From Pelomyxa schiedti (taxonomy: Eukaryota > Evosea > Pelobiontida > Pelomyxidae), in assembly GCA_020536535.1 (NCBI GenBank), contig JAHLWZ010000197.1:57761-121760 (forward strand): DNA of 64,000 nucleotides. Direction: 5' to 3'. Below the pieces are notes generated by a model, which was given only the letters and a program-made list of their open reading frames with translations, was not told the origin of the DNA and did no database searches. Position numbers and translations under genes: made by a program. Positions 23,561 to 38,500 of the stretch are shown here, piece after piece; within the stretch, counting starts at the first letter, position 1; each line of letters opens with the position of its first letter.

Positions 23561-26500
23561 TTCATAGGCAGAAAAAAAGAATTACCAGGGAGCTCTATAC
23601 CATGCCAAGTAATCTCTCCCGGAAGATTTTTCTCTTCTTCTTCTTCAACAGGTTTTGGTGGAGGAAGAACAGACACCTGCAAGTTGTCAACTGGCTCGTG
23701 ATACTATATTGTCAATGAGTGAACATAAAAATACTATGCTGAATCATACTTCATTTGCTGGGACAGTTGAAGCGTGCTGTTGGAGACAACGTGAGCATGC
23801 GGAAAAACCGAGAAATATATTCAAAAAAAAAAGAGAGATAATGAACCACTGACATTGGCAATGGCCACAAGCAGACTGCCACATAGAGTATGAAGTTGCC
23901 GCATTAAATAGCAATAATTTCCCACTCTCAAATTTCCAATCAAGGATTCTATATCCTTTTGTGTCACATTGTCTGTAACCTATGGATGTTGGGTGAGGTG
24001 TTCCCAGCAAATCTGGGCAGGAATAAAACAACGAGGATACATACAACTGCTGAGTAATCACCAAAAAGAGATTTTAGTGCACCTTCCTGGTTTAAACCCA
24101 GTTTCTCAAGCTTCAAAAACCCAACAATAGCATTTGCTACTGCATGGAAGCGCTTTTTTACCTCAATTGTTCCTTTCAGGATCTTTTTTTTTGAGAGAAA
24201 ATTTAATGGAAGTGGTGAGTAAGGTATTCATTTTTTGTAGATGGTGTTCCCATACCTCTTCCACTTTCTTTGAGAAATTGGACTGAACAGATTCAGGGGG
24301 AGCCATGTCATACTTGTCAGGCATCCCAGCAAATAACCACTGCTTCGCTCGGTATTTGGTCAAAACGTTTATTACAACGACCCCAATGCACGCAAAACGC
24401 TGATTCTTGAGGGGTGCAAGGGCGTTTGGCATCACCTTGGAAGGTAACAAGTGCGTCCACACTGCACCAAGGTAGGACTCGGGCTGATTTTCTGAGGGTT
24501 GAGAACGTAAACCACGTTGTAGGTTTTCAAGAAGCTGTGTCAGGAGCTGCATTAATTCTCTGATGTGTTCTTCAGTCTCTCCTGGATTAAAGATCAATTT
24601 TATGCAGGGAAGTGCATGTGGAAAAACCTTTGAGAGCTCTTTCGAACTGAGCGTAGCAGTGACTCTGCAACGGTCGCTTGAATTCAGGTTGCAACCTGGT
24701 GTATGTCATTGCTCAGGATAGGAATAAAAAAAAAAGATTAGGAGGAAGTGTGTACCTATTTAACTGAAGTTGAAGAGAAAAATCGAGTTGATCCTGACCT
24801 TCAGTACGCTCAAGTTCTGGATGCTAGAAAAAAAAAAGGTATTAAAACAAGATCTGATGTTGTGGGACTGGAACTTGATCAGCTGGGATATCAAGGATGT
24901 CAAGAGGAAACACTGTTCTCATGCTCTCCACATCGGTCAACATAGCTTTGCCAGCCAAATAGCGCTCAATCACCTGTTTGTGGGGTGTCGGCAATCACAC
25001 CGAAGGGAAACTTGCACACATGTCTCTGAAGTCTGTTGGCATCAAAATGTAAGTTACATCTTTTTCCATTGGCTGGAATTTGGCAATGTGTCACAAGGGT
25101 TCTTTCAATATCCTGCACAGGACCTCCCGTGACCAAAATTTCTATCGTGTGAAGGCAAATGTTATGGAGGGTAAGTGAAAAAGAAAGCGAACGGAGATAA
25201 GTTGAGTTCGGAATGGCATCAACGTTGTAGGAGCTGGAGTGAGATGATTGTTCGAAAATGAATCCAAAAGGGTTGATTTCATCTGTGGGTATTCTTAGAT
25301 AATGTGGAAAAAAAGAGAGATTCCCGCCTGTGTCAGACTCATTTCGAAGTTGAATCAGTGAGTTTTGAATTTCAGTCATTGTTCTGATGACAGTGAAAAG
25401 AAGGTCTCCTTTGGTCACATCTTTCCAACTCACTAACTCAAAAAATGGAGTCTCGGGTCCAATCTCCGGTATTTTTATACTGTAATAAAAGGGGAGTTAC
25501 ACTGAGTGGGAAGGTAGGCACGGACACATACTTGAGTTTTACATCATTGAATCCTGTCACAATGGCCTTCCAAGCATCCAGGAATTTCAGGTAGGCTGAA
25601 GAAATAGACTCTTTATTTGCTGGGGAGTTGCAACCAACCCATTCAACACAGTCAGAAAAAGTGCCAACAATTCGATCTTCTGTTGGGAAAATGAGTGGAA
25701 TATCCAGATGGAAGCACCGTAGAAAACCTTTCATCAGTGGTGCAAACACAGAATTCAGCAGCTGGTAAAAATGAACCAAAGTAGGCAAGTGTGAGAAAAC
25801 TCTCAACACAGGGGCTTTTTGCAAGAACGTTGCAAGAAGCCCGGTGGATGAAAGTTTTTTGCTCTGGCTCTGGATGAGGTCATAGAATTCGCCACCACCT
25901 ATGATACATGAAGGAAGAAGTGCCATAGCTTCGGTCCGCCTTGTTGTGACATTTTTGGTTCCAGGTTTACTGTACCGGAAGAGGATTCCATCAAAACATT
26001 AGCATGAAGGAATGTGAATTCGAATTACATGTCTTCAAGACTCAAGAGTTGCAGCGCTTCATGGTCTTGAAGAAGTGCGGTGAAAATTTCTTCTGACGTG
26101 ATCTGGCCAAGGAAGAAGTCTCTGGCATTTACAGCCAGTGTCGAGCCAGGTGAGAGAAGCTGAAAAGAAGGAACCTTAAAAATTGAACAAAAGAAAGTAA
26201 AAATACCTGTGAAACAGCTTGGACAATCTCTGGCTTGATTTTGCGTAGTTGTGCTGAGAGGCCTATCGGCCCACTTAGAGTGGAAGCAAGGAGGCCCAGA
26301 AGAGTGGTCCTGCTGGCCGCTTTCTTCACTTGAAGTAAAACGTGTTCTCCTTCTGGGGAAAGATGTGAAACACAATCGTGAGTGCGTAACCGGAACTCTT
26401 GATTGTTGTACCTCTTGGGAATGATGTAAGGATCTTATAAGCATCCTCCAGTGTTTTGATTTCCAACGTTTTACACGATTGGTCCCCCCTTGATGGGCAC

Positions 26501-29500
26501 ATGAATTTAAGCAGAATGTGATATAAAAGAAATTCCAGAGGCAAGTGTGTAGTTGGAATTTGGGTGGGGGAAAGAAGGTCTGGTGAGTATTGGTAAGTTT
26601 CTGCAGAAAATGAAGGTTTTGTATCTGCTATTAACTGTTCAGGAAGTGGTGAAAGCAATGGATAAGTGGTGCATATAAAAGAGAGAGGTTAGCCAATTTG
26701 GAATGTCAAGAAGTCCATACATCAGAGGTGAGCTGAAGAATTTCAGAAATCCAAGCACTCGGTTTTGGTTCAAGCCATGAAAAAAGAAAGTTGGCAACCC
26801 AACCAATGTTTTCAGTGATTTTTTTGCAATAGACCCTCCAAACAGGATTACTTACGAAGTCTTCATGTGAATCATTGCAAATCTGTGAGTAATATTAGGA
26901 AACCCTCATGCACAAAGAAAAACGTGGAAAAGACTGAAACACAAACGGAACTAACTTGGAGGAAAGAAGAGAAATTGGCCTTGGCGTCATCGGAAAGCAT
27001 TGACTTTTCTGATTCCTGAAGCATGTAGTCAACAACACTGCACATTGATTGTATATCTTCGCCTGTGGACCTGGAGGGATCAGGAGGAAGAAGGTTGAGG
27101 GCAAGGAGCAGTCCAGCTTTCAACCGTGTGCTGGGGGTGTAAGGTGTTGACACAAACTGTCCCAGTATTTGGGGCAAGCCAGGGTTCTGGGTGAGGAAAG
27201 AGAAAGTGGGCTTTAAACCTGGTGCCCGGTAATTGGAGAGGAACACAAACACAACGTGCATCGCATCAAGCTTCAGAATTGCATCGGGACTGTTTGAGAG
27301 AAGGGTGGCCAACTCGGGCCTTGACTTCAAGGTGCTGAAGAAGTGGTGGTAAACTTGGCCCCAATTCACAGTGGCATTGGAATCGAGCTTTGGCCCTCCA
27401 GTGAGGATTTCCTTTGTTAACCGCTCCCACAGCAGATCAGTGGTGAGTGTTGTGACCCACTTCTCCATCTCTTGAAGTTGGTTTTTCTCAAACCTTGGTG
27501 GCCTTCTGCACCTGTCAAACTGCTCTGGTGTCAGGGCAGGGTTAAGAAGCTGCAAAGGAGTGACAAGCGCCTTGAAATAACTGATTTCAGGTTCATAGAA
27601 CCTCTTGATCACAAACAATTCAGGGATGTCTTCCACAAGGCCTATCTTGAACGCTCGGAGAGAACTGAGAATCATTTCCATGAACCGGCCCAGCCTGCCC
27701 TCTAAATCATCAGTGTTGGTGGAGCCCAAAAGCTTTCTGAACTCTGAGATATGGAGGGTGGAGAGCTTCAGTGACCTGGTCACAAAATCCCGTTTGAACA
27801 TGTCGAACAAAGGTTGGTTCGTGATGCTCTCAAGAAGTTCGGCAAGGAGCTTGTTTGACTTGATTGACTCGAGCACTTTCCCATGCAAAATTTGGGGAGA
27901 GGCTTTTTGATGGCGCAGCTCTCTGGCTGCACGAATGACCTGGGTGTTGACAAGATGTGCAATTGCATCATAAAAAGGGAGCTCAGGTGGAAATGGATGT
28001 GTCCTCAAGACAGTGACAGTGGGGGTAGAATTCAGCTGCTTGGAATTGGTGAGCACCGATTTCCCGAGTTGAGGGATTGGAATGGTGCAGTAAACGCGGT
28101 GGACCAACTCCAACAGTTTACCTTTATGACGATTATTAAACATGTTCAGCACAGAATTGAGTCCAAATGAGGAAAGCATCATCTGGAGCATTGAGCTCAC
28201 CAGTGGAGCCATGAAGTTGTGAAGAGAAGAAGAAATTGCAGTAACAAAGCTCACCACACAAGACCCACGGAACAACTCCGTGCTCGCTTCACACACGAGT
28301 TTATTGAGGAATCCAGAAGTCCAGGAACGGCTGAACTGCTCGAGAATCCCTTCATACAGAACTGGGTTCTCTTCGAAAAGTTGTTTCAGGATCTGGAACC
28401 TTTCCTCACTTTTTGCTGCAATAAGATTTTGTGGGGAACCATGTGTGTCCACGTTGTTCGGTTTCCCATAAAAGTCCTTTGCCTGCTCATTGTCAAGTGT
28501 GGAGGTTGTTGTGTTGAGCCCACTGCCAGTCATGAATTTGCAAAACTGCTGAAGGAGTTCGAAGAAGAAACCTCTGAATGTGTCCACTTCTTGGGTTGAG
28601 GAATCCCGTTTCATGCGGTCAGACTCACTGTCCCTCAGGTTCAACCCAAACGCTCTCGCAAGCCATGGGCGTGGGTCGACTTCAGTGTGTGGATTTGCTC
28701 CAGACGAACCAGCCACAACACCCAATGCATCCACATAAAGGAAGTCCCAACCCTTGAGGAAAATTGCTTGGTAAGCACTCCCAGCTCTCAGCCCAATTTC
28801 TGGTGAGAAGTGCAGCAGGAGAACAGCAACACGGTGGAGATGTTGCTCACGTTGTTGCTGTTCCTCCATTACTTTCCACCTTTCATTGATCTCATTCCTC
28901 AGGAAGTTGATTTGATTTGGAGTTGCAACTGATAGGTCAGCAACACACAACAAAAGAAGTTTCTTGGGAGAACAACAAAAATCATGGACACGGGAAGAAC
29001 ATTGTTGACTTGATGACATCTCACCAAGGCTCAACACTTCCATCCAATCCTCGGGGTTCTGCTCTGCCCCTTGTGGAACAGAACCAGTTTGAACAAGCAC
29101 GTCAAACATCTTCCTTTGGAGTTTTTTGTCTGTTGGAAGCTTGATGATTTCAGCACTGGTTCGTGTGAACACACACCATTTTGACGCGTATTCCCCTCTC
29201 TGGGGAACAACCACTGTTGTTCCTGTTAGTTCTATTCCCTCTCCAGTTTGATCACCCGTGGCACCCAAGAATTTTGACGGTGCATGAGGAGCAAAGGAAA
29301 AATGTGCTTGACAGAGGTATCCAAGGAAACGGTAAAACGAGAAATGCTCCTGCTCCAAAAGGTAATTGTGCTTGTACCTCACTGGGAGCTGCTTGCAAAA
29401 GTAAATCGACTCTGGTTTTGCAAGCTGAAGAAGGTGAAGGTTGGCTGAGATCATGTATTCCCGCATGTTCTGCTCCCAATGATCTCGTGCACCAAAAAGT

Positions 29501-32500
29501 TCAAGTGTTTCGGGTTGAGTGCCAAGCAATGGGGGGAAAAGAGGGACAAGGGAATTGGGGTCTTCCTCTTGAGCCCGAAGTTTGCTCATTTCAAGTGTTC
29601 GTTCCAACACAGTGAGAACAAGTGAACTCACAGTTTCTTTTGGAGTCACACCATAAAACAGTCGACTGTTGGCTGCAGTGGTGTGCAGCTCATGTACCAT
29701 ATTCTGCGCCCCATTGCACAAGACTTCATAAGGATGCAAAGGTACCCGGCTTGTAGGGGAGATGAGTTTGGTGAGAGGTATCATCTGAAGCCTCTCAAAG
29801 AGTGCATCATCAATTCCAAGGCAGTATTTCTCAAACCGGTTGAGCAGGGGAGTAGGAATTGTCTGAAGGGAGGATTTCGGCACATGAACGATGACACGGA
29901 AGTTGTCATGAACAAGGCACGGCTGTGAGAACGACCCAGCAGCGAGATTGGCGTAACAAAGCCTTGTGCTGGAGTTGGTTGGATCCTTTGCCATATCTTG
30001 CTTGTTCTTTGGCATGATCGTATAATGTCGGTTGAAAACATCATAAAAAGAGCTGTGGATGCTGGCAGAGTTCACCAAGACAATAGTTTCCCCCTTTTCC
30101 ATTGCCACTTTGACTTTTTCCACCACTGCTGCTTTCACTCTCTGGTCACTGTCGTCTCGAAAATCCCCAATATAGCACACACTGGTTTGGTTGCGATCGC
30201 ACAGTCCCAAGTCAAAAAGCAAAGATACTGCAACTTCGTTTTCAGTTGGATCGAGCTGTGGAAAAGATCAGATACAATTTTACTGGTGTTTTTTTTTTTT
30301 CAACACACACCAGCATGATGTATCTGAACGGGGCAGTGTTTGGGTCATCAGCATCAGTGAGTCTCTCTGCCAGACTCTCCTTGATGGAGGCAATCTCCGT
30401 TCTTCGTTGCTCAGTTGCAGGTTCTGTCCATAGTGGCTGCCCATATTTCTTCAGTGCTTCATTGATGTTGTAAAAGAAGTTGGCAACAAGTTTGTCAAAA
30501 TCACTCTGAACAAGTCCCCCAAAGTTTCGACGTAATCCAGCAAGAACCACATCCTGGGAAATGTGGAAAGCATCTCCTGCTCTGTTTCCTTCTGAACAGT
30601 GTTTTCCAAGATAACGGAGGAAATAGACGAAGTCTCTGAGGTGGAAGAACCTTGCTGGGTAAGGTGACCCATAAAATCTATTCACTTCTGCCTGATAGGC
30701 TGTGCAAAGTGCTCCAAGAATTTCTCTTGTTGCCCAAGCAATACCGCTTGTCTCATTCCCATATATGCACCCTGAAATTCAGAGTTACAAGCAGTGGGTG
30801 GGTGAGAAACTATTTTCTCAAACCTTCAGCCAAAGTCTGCAAATCTGTAAGTGGTGGCTCACTCTGTAACAACATCAGTGTTCGATTGGTCTTGGCCTCA
30901 TCAAGAATCCTGTTGGACAACAACACTGAAGAAACTTTGGGGTGATCCAGCTTGAAATGCAAAATCTAGCAAAAAGAGTCAAAGGAAAAGATTTTGTTAT
31001 CCTGCTTTGGTAGTTCACACCTTCAATGGAGACTTCTCCTCGTTGGGAAGTCCAACTTCATCAAGAAGGACAGCACAACGTTCTCTGGAGTTGGGAGGGA
31101 ACGTACCTTGCCTCTGAATTGCAGATTCATAAACAGACTTGATTTCTGTATCGGTGGACTGCTCACTGCACTGATACCGGAAAGGGAGCACATGGTGCAA
31201 AGCCCGATAAAACTCTTTTGGAGATGTCTGTCCCTTCATGTTGTCAACAGCAACCTTGAAACTGAGTGTCTTGGAGCAACCACTGGGTAAAGTTAGACAA
31301 TCAACGGGGGGATGTGAGAGCGTACGGAGGACCAACAATCACCAAAGGAATCTTGGCATCAAGGCACACAACAGTGCAAAACAGGTTTTCCATGAATGCG
31401 TTGGTCTTGGCAATTCCAGGTGGAAGATGGGTGTTGTTGCACAACGAGTTGAGTACACCCTTGTTGAGGTAATCATCCCACATGTTGAGATATTCCGGGG
31501 CATTGTTGAAGTTGCTGTTGATGAACTTCAGAAGGGAATCCTGAAACTGATCCCTTGTCCAAGGTGTTTTGGCTTGGGTTGCTCGAAGTGGATTCTCTGA
31601 AGGCACCCTGCTCTGCTGCTCAATGAAGTCCCGTGATGGAAGTCGAAAGTAATATGTCATTGCGATCGAAATTGCCTTTTTTTGGGTCAAACCAAAGAAA
31701 GAGGGGAGGAAAAAAAAACTAGGCAACCATTGCTTGCCAATGAACGTGAGTGCCGTAATTTGATTTCGAAGGATTTGGAAGATTGCACATGAACTGCTTG
31801 TGTTGGAGAAAGTAAATGTAAAGATCAATGGCTCGAACAATGTCTCGGATGCTGGCAGCAACACGGTGGATGTTGGCTCTATTGACAAAGTCTTGACCAA
31901 ACAAGACAAGTGATGTGAATTGATTCGCACAGGTTTCATCAACAGCCGCGTAATCCTTCAGGCGAGATGATATCAAGCCGCGGGTGAAACTCTCCTCTTG
32001 CTGTTTTGTCAACTTGCCAAAGTCGACAGTCATCTTCTCCATTGAGAGAGGAGGTGGTCTCACTGCAAAGGATTTGCTACCAGACTTGTTGGGGACGCCA
32101 ACAAAGTCAAACTGGTATTGCTGTGAAATTGAAGACCTTTCCACATCCAGGTTTTGCCTTGCACGGTTAGCCGCGGGTGGAGCGGCACTGTTCTCGTTCT
32201 TGTTGAGTGCGGCCACAAAGAAGATGTTCTTGGGAAGTGGTTCGCCATCCAACCTTGAGTCACACATCACCTCCTTCACCATTCCAAGCAAGCTGGTTGA
32301 TGTGCACTCGTCAATGAAGCAGACGACCTTCGCATCTTTTGGAAATCTTGTTAGTGACTCCTGGATCTTATTTATCCTTGATCTGAATTCATCTGCAGAA
32401 ATACGCTGGTGCATGCGAATCCGGTGAAAGACTGTCTCAAATTTGGCATTTCTAAATGACTTCACCAAATCAGCAAGAGTATTTGGATCCCACGGTTCTC

Positions 32501-35500
32501 CAGGATTGTCTGGCTGTTTTTTTTATAAGGGAGAGGATTTAAATTAGTTTCTGTTTTGGGGTGTTATGTATGTTCTTTGTTGACGTAGACTTTTGTATTG
32601 CCACTTACTTGGGGAGTCTCAGTCATAACTCTTAGAAGAGTACCCTCCCGTACAATGTATTTGCGCTTCTCCAAATTTTTCTTCACGAATTGTATAATCC
32701 CGCCCGCGAGCTGGGGGAGAAGGTCATTGTGGGTGTTGAACAGGTCAAGCACAAATCGCTGGAAGTAATCATTGTCATCCAACCACTCAAGGCAGGTTTT
32801 TGCAGCTGTGTGTTGGGGAGCCACTATTTTCAGAGGTGCTTGAGGGATATCAGTTCGTGGTCTTTTTGGGCGGTCGGCATCACATTGAGTCCAAATCGCT
32901 TCACACTGAGCCAGTAAGGCTGGGGGAACAGCTGGGATTCCACTGAGCATTTTCGAGAGAACAAACTTCTTCATCTTGAAAGCCAAGTCAGGCATCATCT
33001 TTGCTCTCGAATTGATGATGATGCTGAATACATTTAGGAGTTCTGTTTTTCCAGTTCCTGTGCCTCCACAAAGGGTGAGATTGTGTCCTGCATTCATGTG
33101 GTCATAAACAAGTAACATCTTCAGTGCAAAATCGGGTGTGAGGATGTACTTCTCCCTCTCAATTATTTCCAAAAGATTTTCCATTCCAAACGCCAATTGC
33201 AATTGTTGCCGAAGTAAACCAGGGTTCTTTGCCATTGCCAATGTAAAAATCATGTCATTTGGAAGAGATAGGCCTGGGGGAGGACGTTCCATCAAGGCAA
33301 GTGCCGTTGGAAGTTGGAGTCCTGCTGCATCTTTTCTCCGGGCGTTTTCTCGGGCAATGTAAACTTGTTTCTCAGAATCGAGAGTGGGATTGCACAAAAG
33401 GAAGCTCTCTTCCACAAGCATCTGAAAGAGTTTGCTGATTAACACCATTCCTTTGAGGTTGTGGGCCTCCTCGGGATTATTCTGGAGTTCCAGTCGTTGG
33501 TGGGCATGAAATGAAAGCCACGTGCATCGATCTGCAAGAAGTGATACAAAGTGGTGCTGCATCATTCTATCTGACTGGAGGGAAACAGTGGAAACAGTTG
33601 CTGGTTTGAAGGAATGGAAAAAGTCCTCGAGCACAGTTGCCGCAGGCCCAAAGGAAGGAGGGTTTGCATCAAGTTCTTCCACAAGGCCAGATGGTTTGTC
33701 AAGAAGGTTCTTCGCCTTGGCTTGCAAGAACTTCGCGACAAGTAAGGCACTGTTATCCACAACAAAAGGGAGATCACACTGCTTCACAAAGGCTCCAAGG
33801 TGGCTCAGGATGGGAATATTCTCAAGAACAAGCTCGGTGCTCTCAAATCCAAAACCTTCCAAAGCATCAGAGGCTGGTGCAGCTGCCAGCTCAACAAACA
33901 AGTTCCACCTGAGGTTTTCCCGAGAAAGGGGCACCATCTCACCTGTCTCAGCGTCCCACACAACACTCCACATGAGCATGTTGTAAAAGAAGGTGGAAAC
34001 GACATTCATGTCGGCATAAGCACTGATGTCGAAGTGAACATTGGCCACAAAGGGAGTCCCCTCAGCACCACTAACAACTTTCAACATAGGGGACAGTTTT
34101 GGGATCACATCAGACACAGAGAAGCACTCGGTCATGCTGATGCACAGTGGTTCCAAGTTCTGCTTGCACTGTTCCATTTTTGCCCGGATCTCGGTGCTTT
34201 TTCCAGTGCAGGGACCACCAGTGTAACACACCACACTTGCCTTCGCGTTCTCCATGATCTGCCTTGGGTTCAGACTTGATGTCGGGATTTTAGCTTTGAC
34301 TTCATCCGACACCACTGACTGTTGCTTTACGACACTGTTGAAGAAAACATCAATTCCAACACGGGAGGTGAAGATCAGGAAAGTCTTTGCTTGTGGTCTG
34401 TCTTGCATCGCCATTTTGGAGGACCACTTGTACAGTTTCTGCCTGAGCTCCTCCATCATCTCGTTCACACCCACAATGGCAAATGTGAGGTGTGGAAAAC
34501 TGTTGATGCATCGAAGAAGCCGCTTGAGGTCTGACTTGGTTGCATTCTTACCATAGAGAATCCTTGATGGATGTGGCTTCTGGAATTCAAAAATTTGAAA
34601 AAGCAAATGCAGTAGTGCGTTTGGTGTGAACCCTTCTGCAAGTTGGACAACGATGTCTTGTGAACTGTCGGATGTTGTGGTGCTTGTTGCCCCCATTGTT
34701 CCAGCTTGAACCGCCTTCAAATTGGCAACTTGAGTGACAAAGCAGCAGACAAGCTTCAACAATGAACATGGGTTCCAGATTGCACCCACACCTTCAGTCA
34801 CAACTGCTGCAATTGCATCATCACCCACTGCCTCTGGTGGAGGCACTGGCACTGGCACTGGCTCTGGCTCAGGCCTCCCTCCAATGTCAACGATTGCTGA
34901 CTCCAAGCATTGCAGCACTGTCTCTGGGGGAATGGTCTCCACATCTGGGAAACATGCCCACAGGTATGGACCCACAAGAGCCTGAACCTTGTGAGTGACT
35001 GACTGTGGTGGCACAGAGGAAATTTCAGCTGCCACTACTGTGAGTGCGGCACCAAATCTTGTGAGTTGTCTTCCAGAGAGGAAGTTGAGACGGGGCTGCC
35101 TGTTGTACACTTCAACCATGAGTCCCTTCCACTCCGCAAGCTGTTGCTCCAACTAGTTGATTTTGAATTTGTTGTCAGGCAAACTTTTGGGAAAGGAAAG
35201 GAGACAACCAAAGTATGTGAAGCTTGCAAAATGTCAACATTCATCAGCTCCCCCGGTTGATTAAGCATGTCTTCTTTTCCTTGGTATTGGGGATGGCCCA
35301 TACTTTCCAATTCAAGGCGCATTTGGTGCATTTGCTGTTTGTTATTGTAAGTAATTGCTTGAAACAGTAGGCTCACCTCAGCCAAAGTGAAAAGACCAAC
35401 GAAGTGCGCAACATTAGTTTCATCACTTTCCTCTGGGAAAAAAAAGGGTGAAAGTTTTTTTGTTGATCAATTAAAAAATAAGGAAGAAACCTGAGCTGCT

Positions 35501-38500
35501 GATGAAAATTTTCATTGCTCGAATCAAATTCATCAAAAATGAGTGTGATTGGTCACTGGGACCCCCTCCTGTCTGGGGAACAACCAGAACAAGTGATTCT
35601 CCTTTTGGGTGAAGATGCAAACAACTTCTGTAACAGCCTTTCTCACGAAGAGAGGAAATGTCTATTTTTTGTTTGTGAGTGTTGCCAAATGAAAGGCTAC
35701 AGATTATTGGAGAAAAGGAAAACATACAAGGCAACAACGCTTCAAGGTTCAAACTCCCTTGACGTGAGAACATCACTTTAATTTGCGGAAGATTCTCGTG
35801 GACAGTCTTGATTGTGTGAATTATTTCTGGAACATCATTGACATCATTTCCAATCTCCGCAAGCAGTGCCTTGCACAACTCACTGAGTGGTGTGTTGCTT
35901 TGTTCCGGTGTCCGCAGTGACTGGAACACCATCATTGGCTTACGGGATGTGACGGCACAGAGTGCAAGGTCTTGCCCAAATTTCCATCTGTAGTTTTATG
36001 GTTAAAAAAAAGAAGTGGAGGCAATCTGCAACCCCTGGGTTGAGCCTTGAACAAGGGCATGTCTTTGTTCAAATTCTGTTGCTGTAAATGTCTGATTATT
36101 GTGTTTGAAAAAGGCTGTTAAGCTTGTAAGTGTAGACAGAGCATAGTACCTGATGCCACTCCAAAACATCACCAGCAAGACTGATGGCAGAAAATAATTC
36201 CAACTGCTGTGGTTCCATATTTCCAAGCTGAAGACAGTGAGAGTGTGAAAAGAAAAGCAGCACAGAATACCTGTTGTCTCACGTTAACTAACTCCTCTGT
36301 GCAAGCTTGCAGAGAGACTTGCGTTGATGTTAGGTTGCGGTGCACGTTTTCCAGTTTTTCAGCTGTAACGGTGCACAAAACAAATTGCTTGCAACAGTTG
36401 ACAACTGCGGGAATGAATTCCAGGTATTGTATGAGAACAAGTCCTTCTTGGAGGAAATGAGCATGACTCAGCAATGTATCATCCCCCTTTTCAGAGAAGA
36501 ACTTGGATCTGATAGTGTGCGTTAATTTTCCCTTACGGGTTACATGAAAACAGAGTTGCACACATAATTTGGCCCTCTTCCGTGCTTCCTTTGTTCTTCT
36601 CAGCTGCTTTTTGCAAGTCTCTTATCTGTGGTTGTGAGTGCATGTGGCATTAATTGAAACTCAGTTTGGTTGTATGCCAAACTACCAACCTGGCTAAGCC
36701 TCAAGTTTCCTTCAACAAGCTGCTGCAAGTCACGGACAACCGCACCAACGATTTCCTCCAGATCGCCAGGTGGAATATCCTTGTCTCCCTGTATCCAAGA
36801 ATCACAACTACATAGGCGGGAAAAAAGGGGAATAAATACATAGCGCTTCTTTGTTAAATCTGTGAAGTAAACCTCAAAGAAAGCACTGCTGTTGACCAAG
36901 AAGTATCTCAACTGTTTTTGGTGGATTTCAATGACATAAGACAACACAAGGAAAGAGGTGTAAAACATACAGCATGAAATTGCTGTGTATACAAGGGAAT
37001 TGACTTGCGAAACTCGGCGCAGCAGTGCTCCATGTCACACAGTGTGCCCGTTTCTCTCTGTGGTTTTTTTTAATATGTATTTCATGTGGTGAAGGGGGTG
37101 GTACATTGACATCAAATCCCACAGGTCTGAGATGGACTCTTCCTTTTTGTTCAAGCCAATACCGCACAATCTGCAGGTGATGAAGCTGCTCTTTGAACTC
37201 CAGGAAGCGCTTGTAAACTTGTCTCATGTCTGGCAATGTAACATCTGGGAACAACGTTTTGCAGATTTCAACAAATTGCAAGTATTGTGTGCTCTCAACT
37301 GTGGGTTCCTTTCTTGGTGGCGCTGATGTTGCATTGTGATGGTGGTGTGGTTGTTGCACATTTCTGCTCTGACTACGCACTGGCGCTCCTCCACCAGGTG
37401 CTTTACTTGGTGGGTTGGGGGTGTTGCTTGGTGTCACTGGAGGTCTTCACACGTCATGGAAACACGGTAAGACGAATTGAAGCTGACACAAATGTGAGGA
37501 AACATACAGTTGGTCACCAGCAAAATCTTTGACTTCTTGAAGCGTGACTCGATTGTCACAGATCCTGTCAACCTGTTCTCTGATGGTGTCACACAACTGT
37601 TTTTTTGGTTGTTCAGAGGCTTGTGGTAAGGCACAAAAGATGTAAAGTTAATCTCACTTGTTGACAGCCTGTTTCATAGTTTCCGAAAAATGGGTGATCC
37701 AAATGCAAGTCCCTGAATCGCAACAAGGAAAGAACGGCTGGGGTGAGCTTCATGACTTCCTCAACTGCCATCATGCACCTTGGGCACACACTTTCGTTCA
37801 AAACTGCAATGATAAAAGAGCTCTCTCTCTCCCGTTTCGAGAGGTTGGGGAGGTGTCGTTCGAGCCATCCTCCAAGTGCACAAAGCTGTGCTGAGATCGA
37901 TTTGCCTGGTGGTGTTTCGGCACTGTTCAAGAATTGACATTTGAAGAAAAAGAAAAAAAAGTTGTGCTGTGGGGGTGACAACAGGATATATAATACCTGA
38001 CAACAAGACAAGCTGGAGCCAAAAGTGAGAAAAAAGGAATTCGACAAATGATGGGATACCAAAAGTCTTGAGCATGAGAAGGAACAGTGGTGACTGACTT
38101 TGGTCAGGTTTTTCCATTTCAGCCTGGAACAAAGACTTCACGGTGTTTGGAAATTGCCTTGCAATTGGTTTCACATCAACCTGGTTTCCTTGAGATAAAA
38201 AGAAAAAAATGGGAAGAGGAAGGGTCAACTCACATCTTTCATGATGTCTTTCAATACCATGATGTCACGATCATCCTCAAAAGAAAACAAGTTTGAGTAT
38301 TCAGGGCAGTAAAGGGAAACCCGGATGAATGGAACAATGTTTCTGTGTGAATTGCATTGATAAATAGAAAGAAATGTGGGGTCAGGGCCACACTCACATG
38401 AAATTGCACCTGAATGACTTGTAGAGCAAGTCATGTAATGGGAGGAATTTAACCCTGGGATCACCAGACTGTGGATTGAAGTTGTGTCGGGAAACAAGGA

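Noticed and set aside
37720-37860. Cys pair 'CPRC' in the N-module as a RING finger
   Set aside because: Only one Cys pair is conserved among A-D; no further Cys/His ligands with RING spacing follow.
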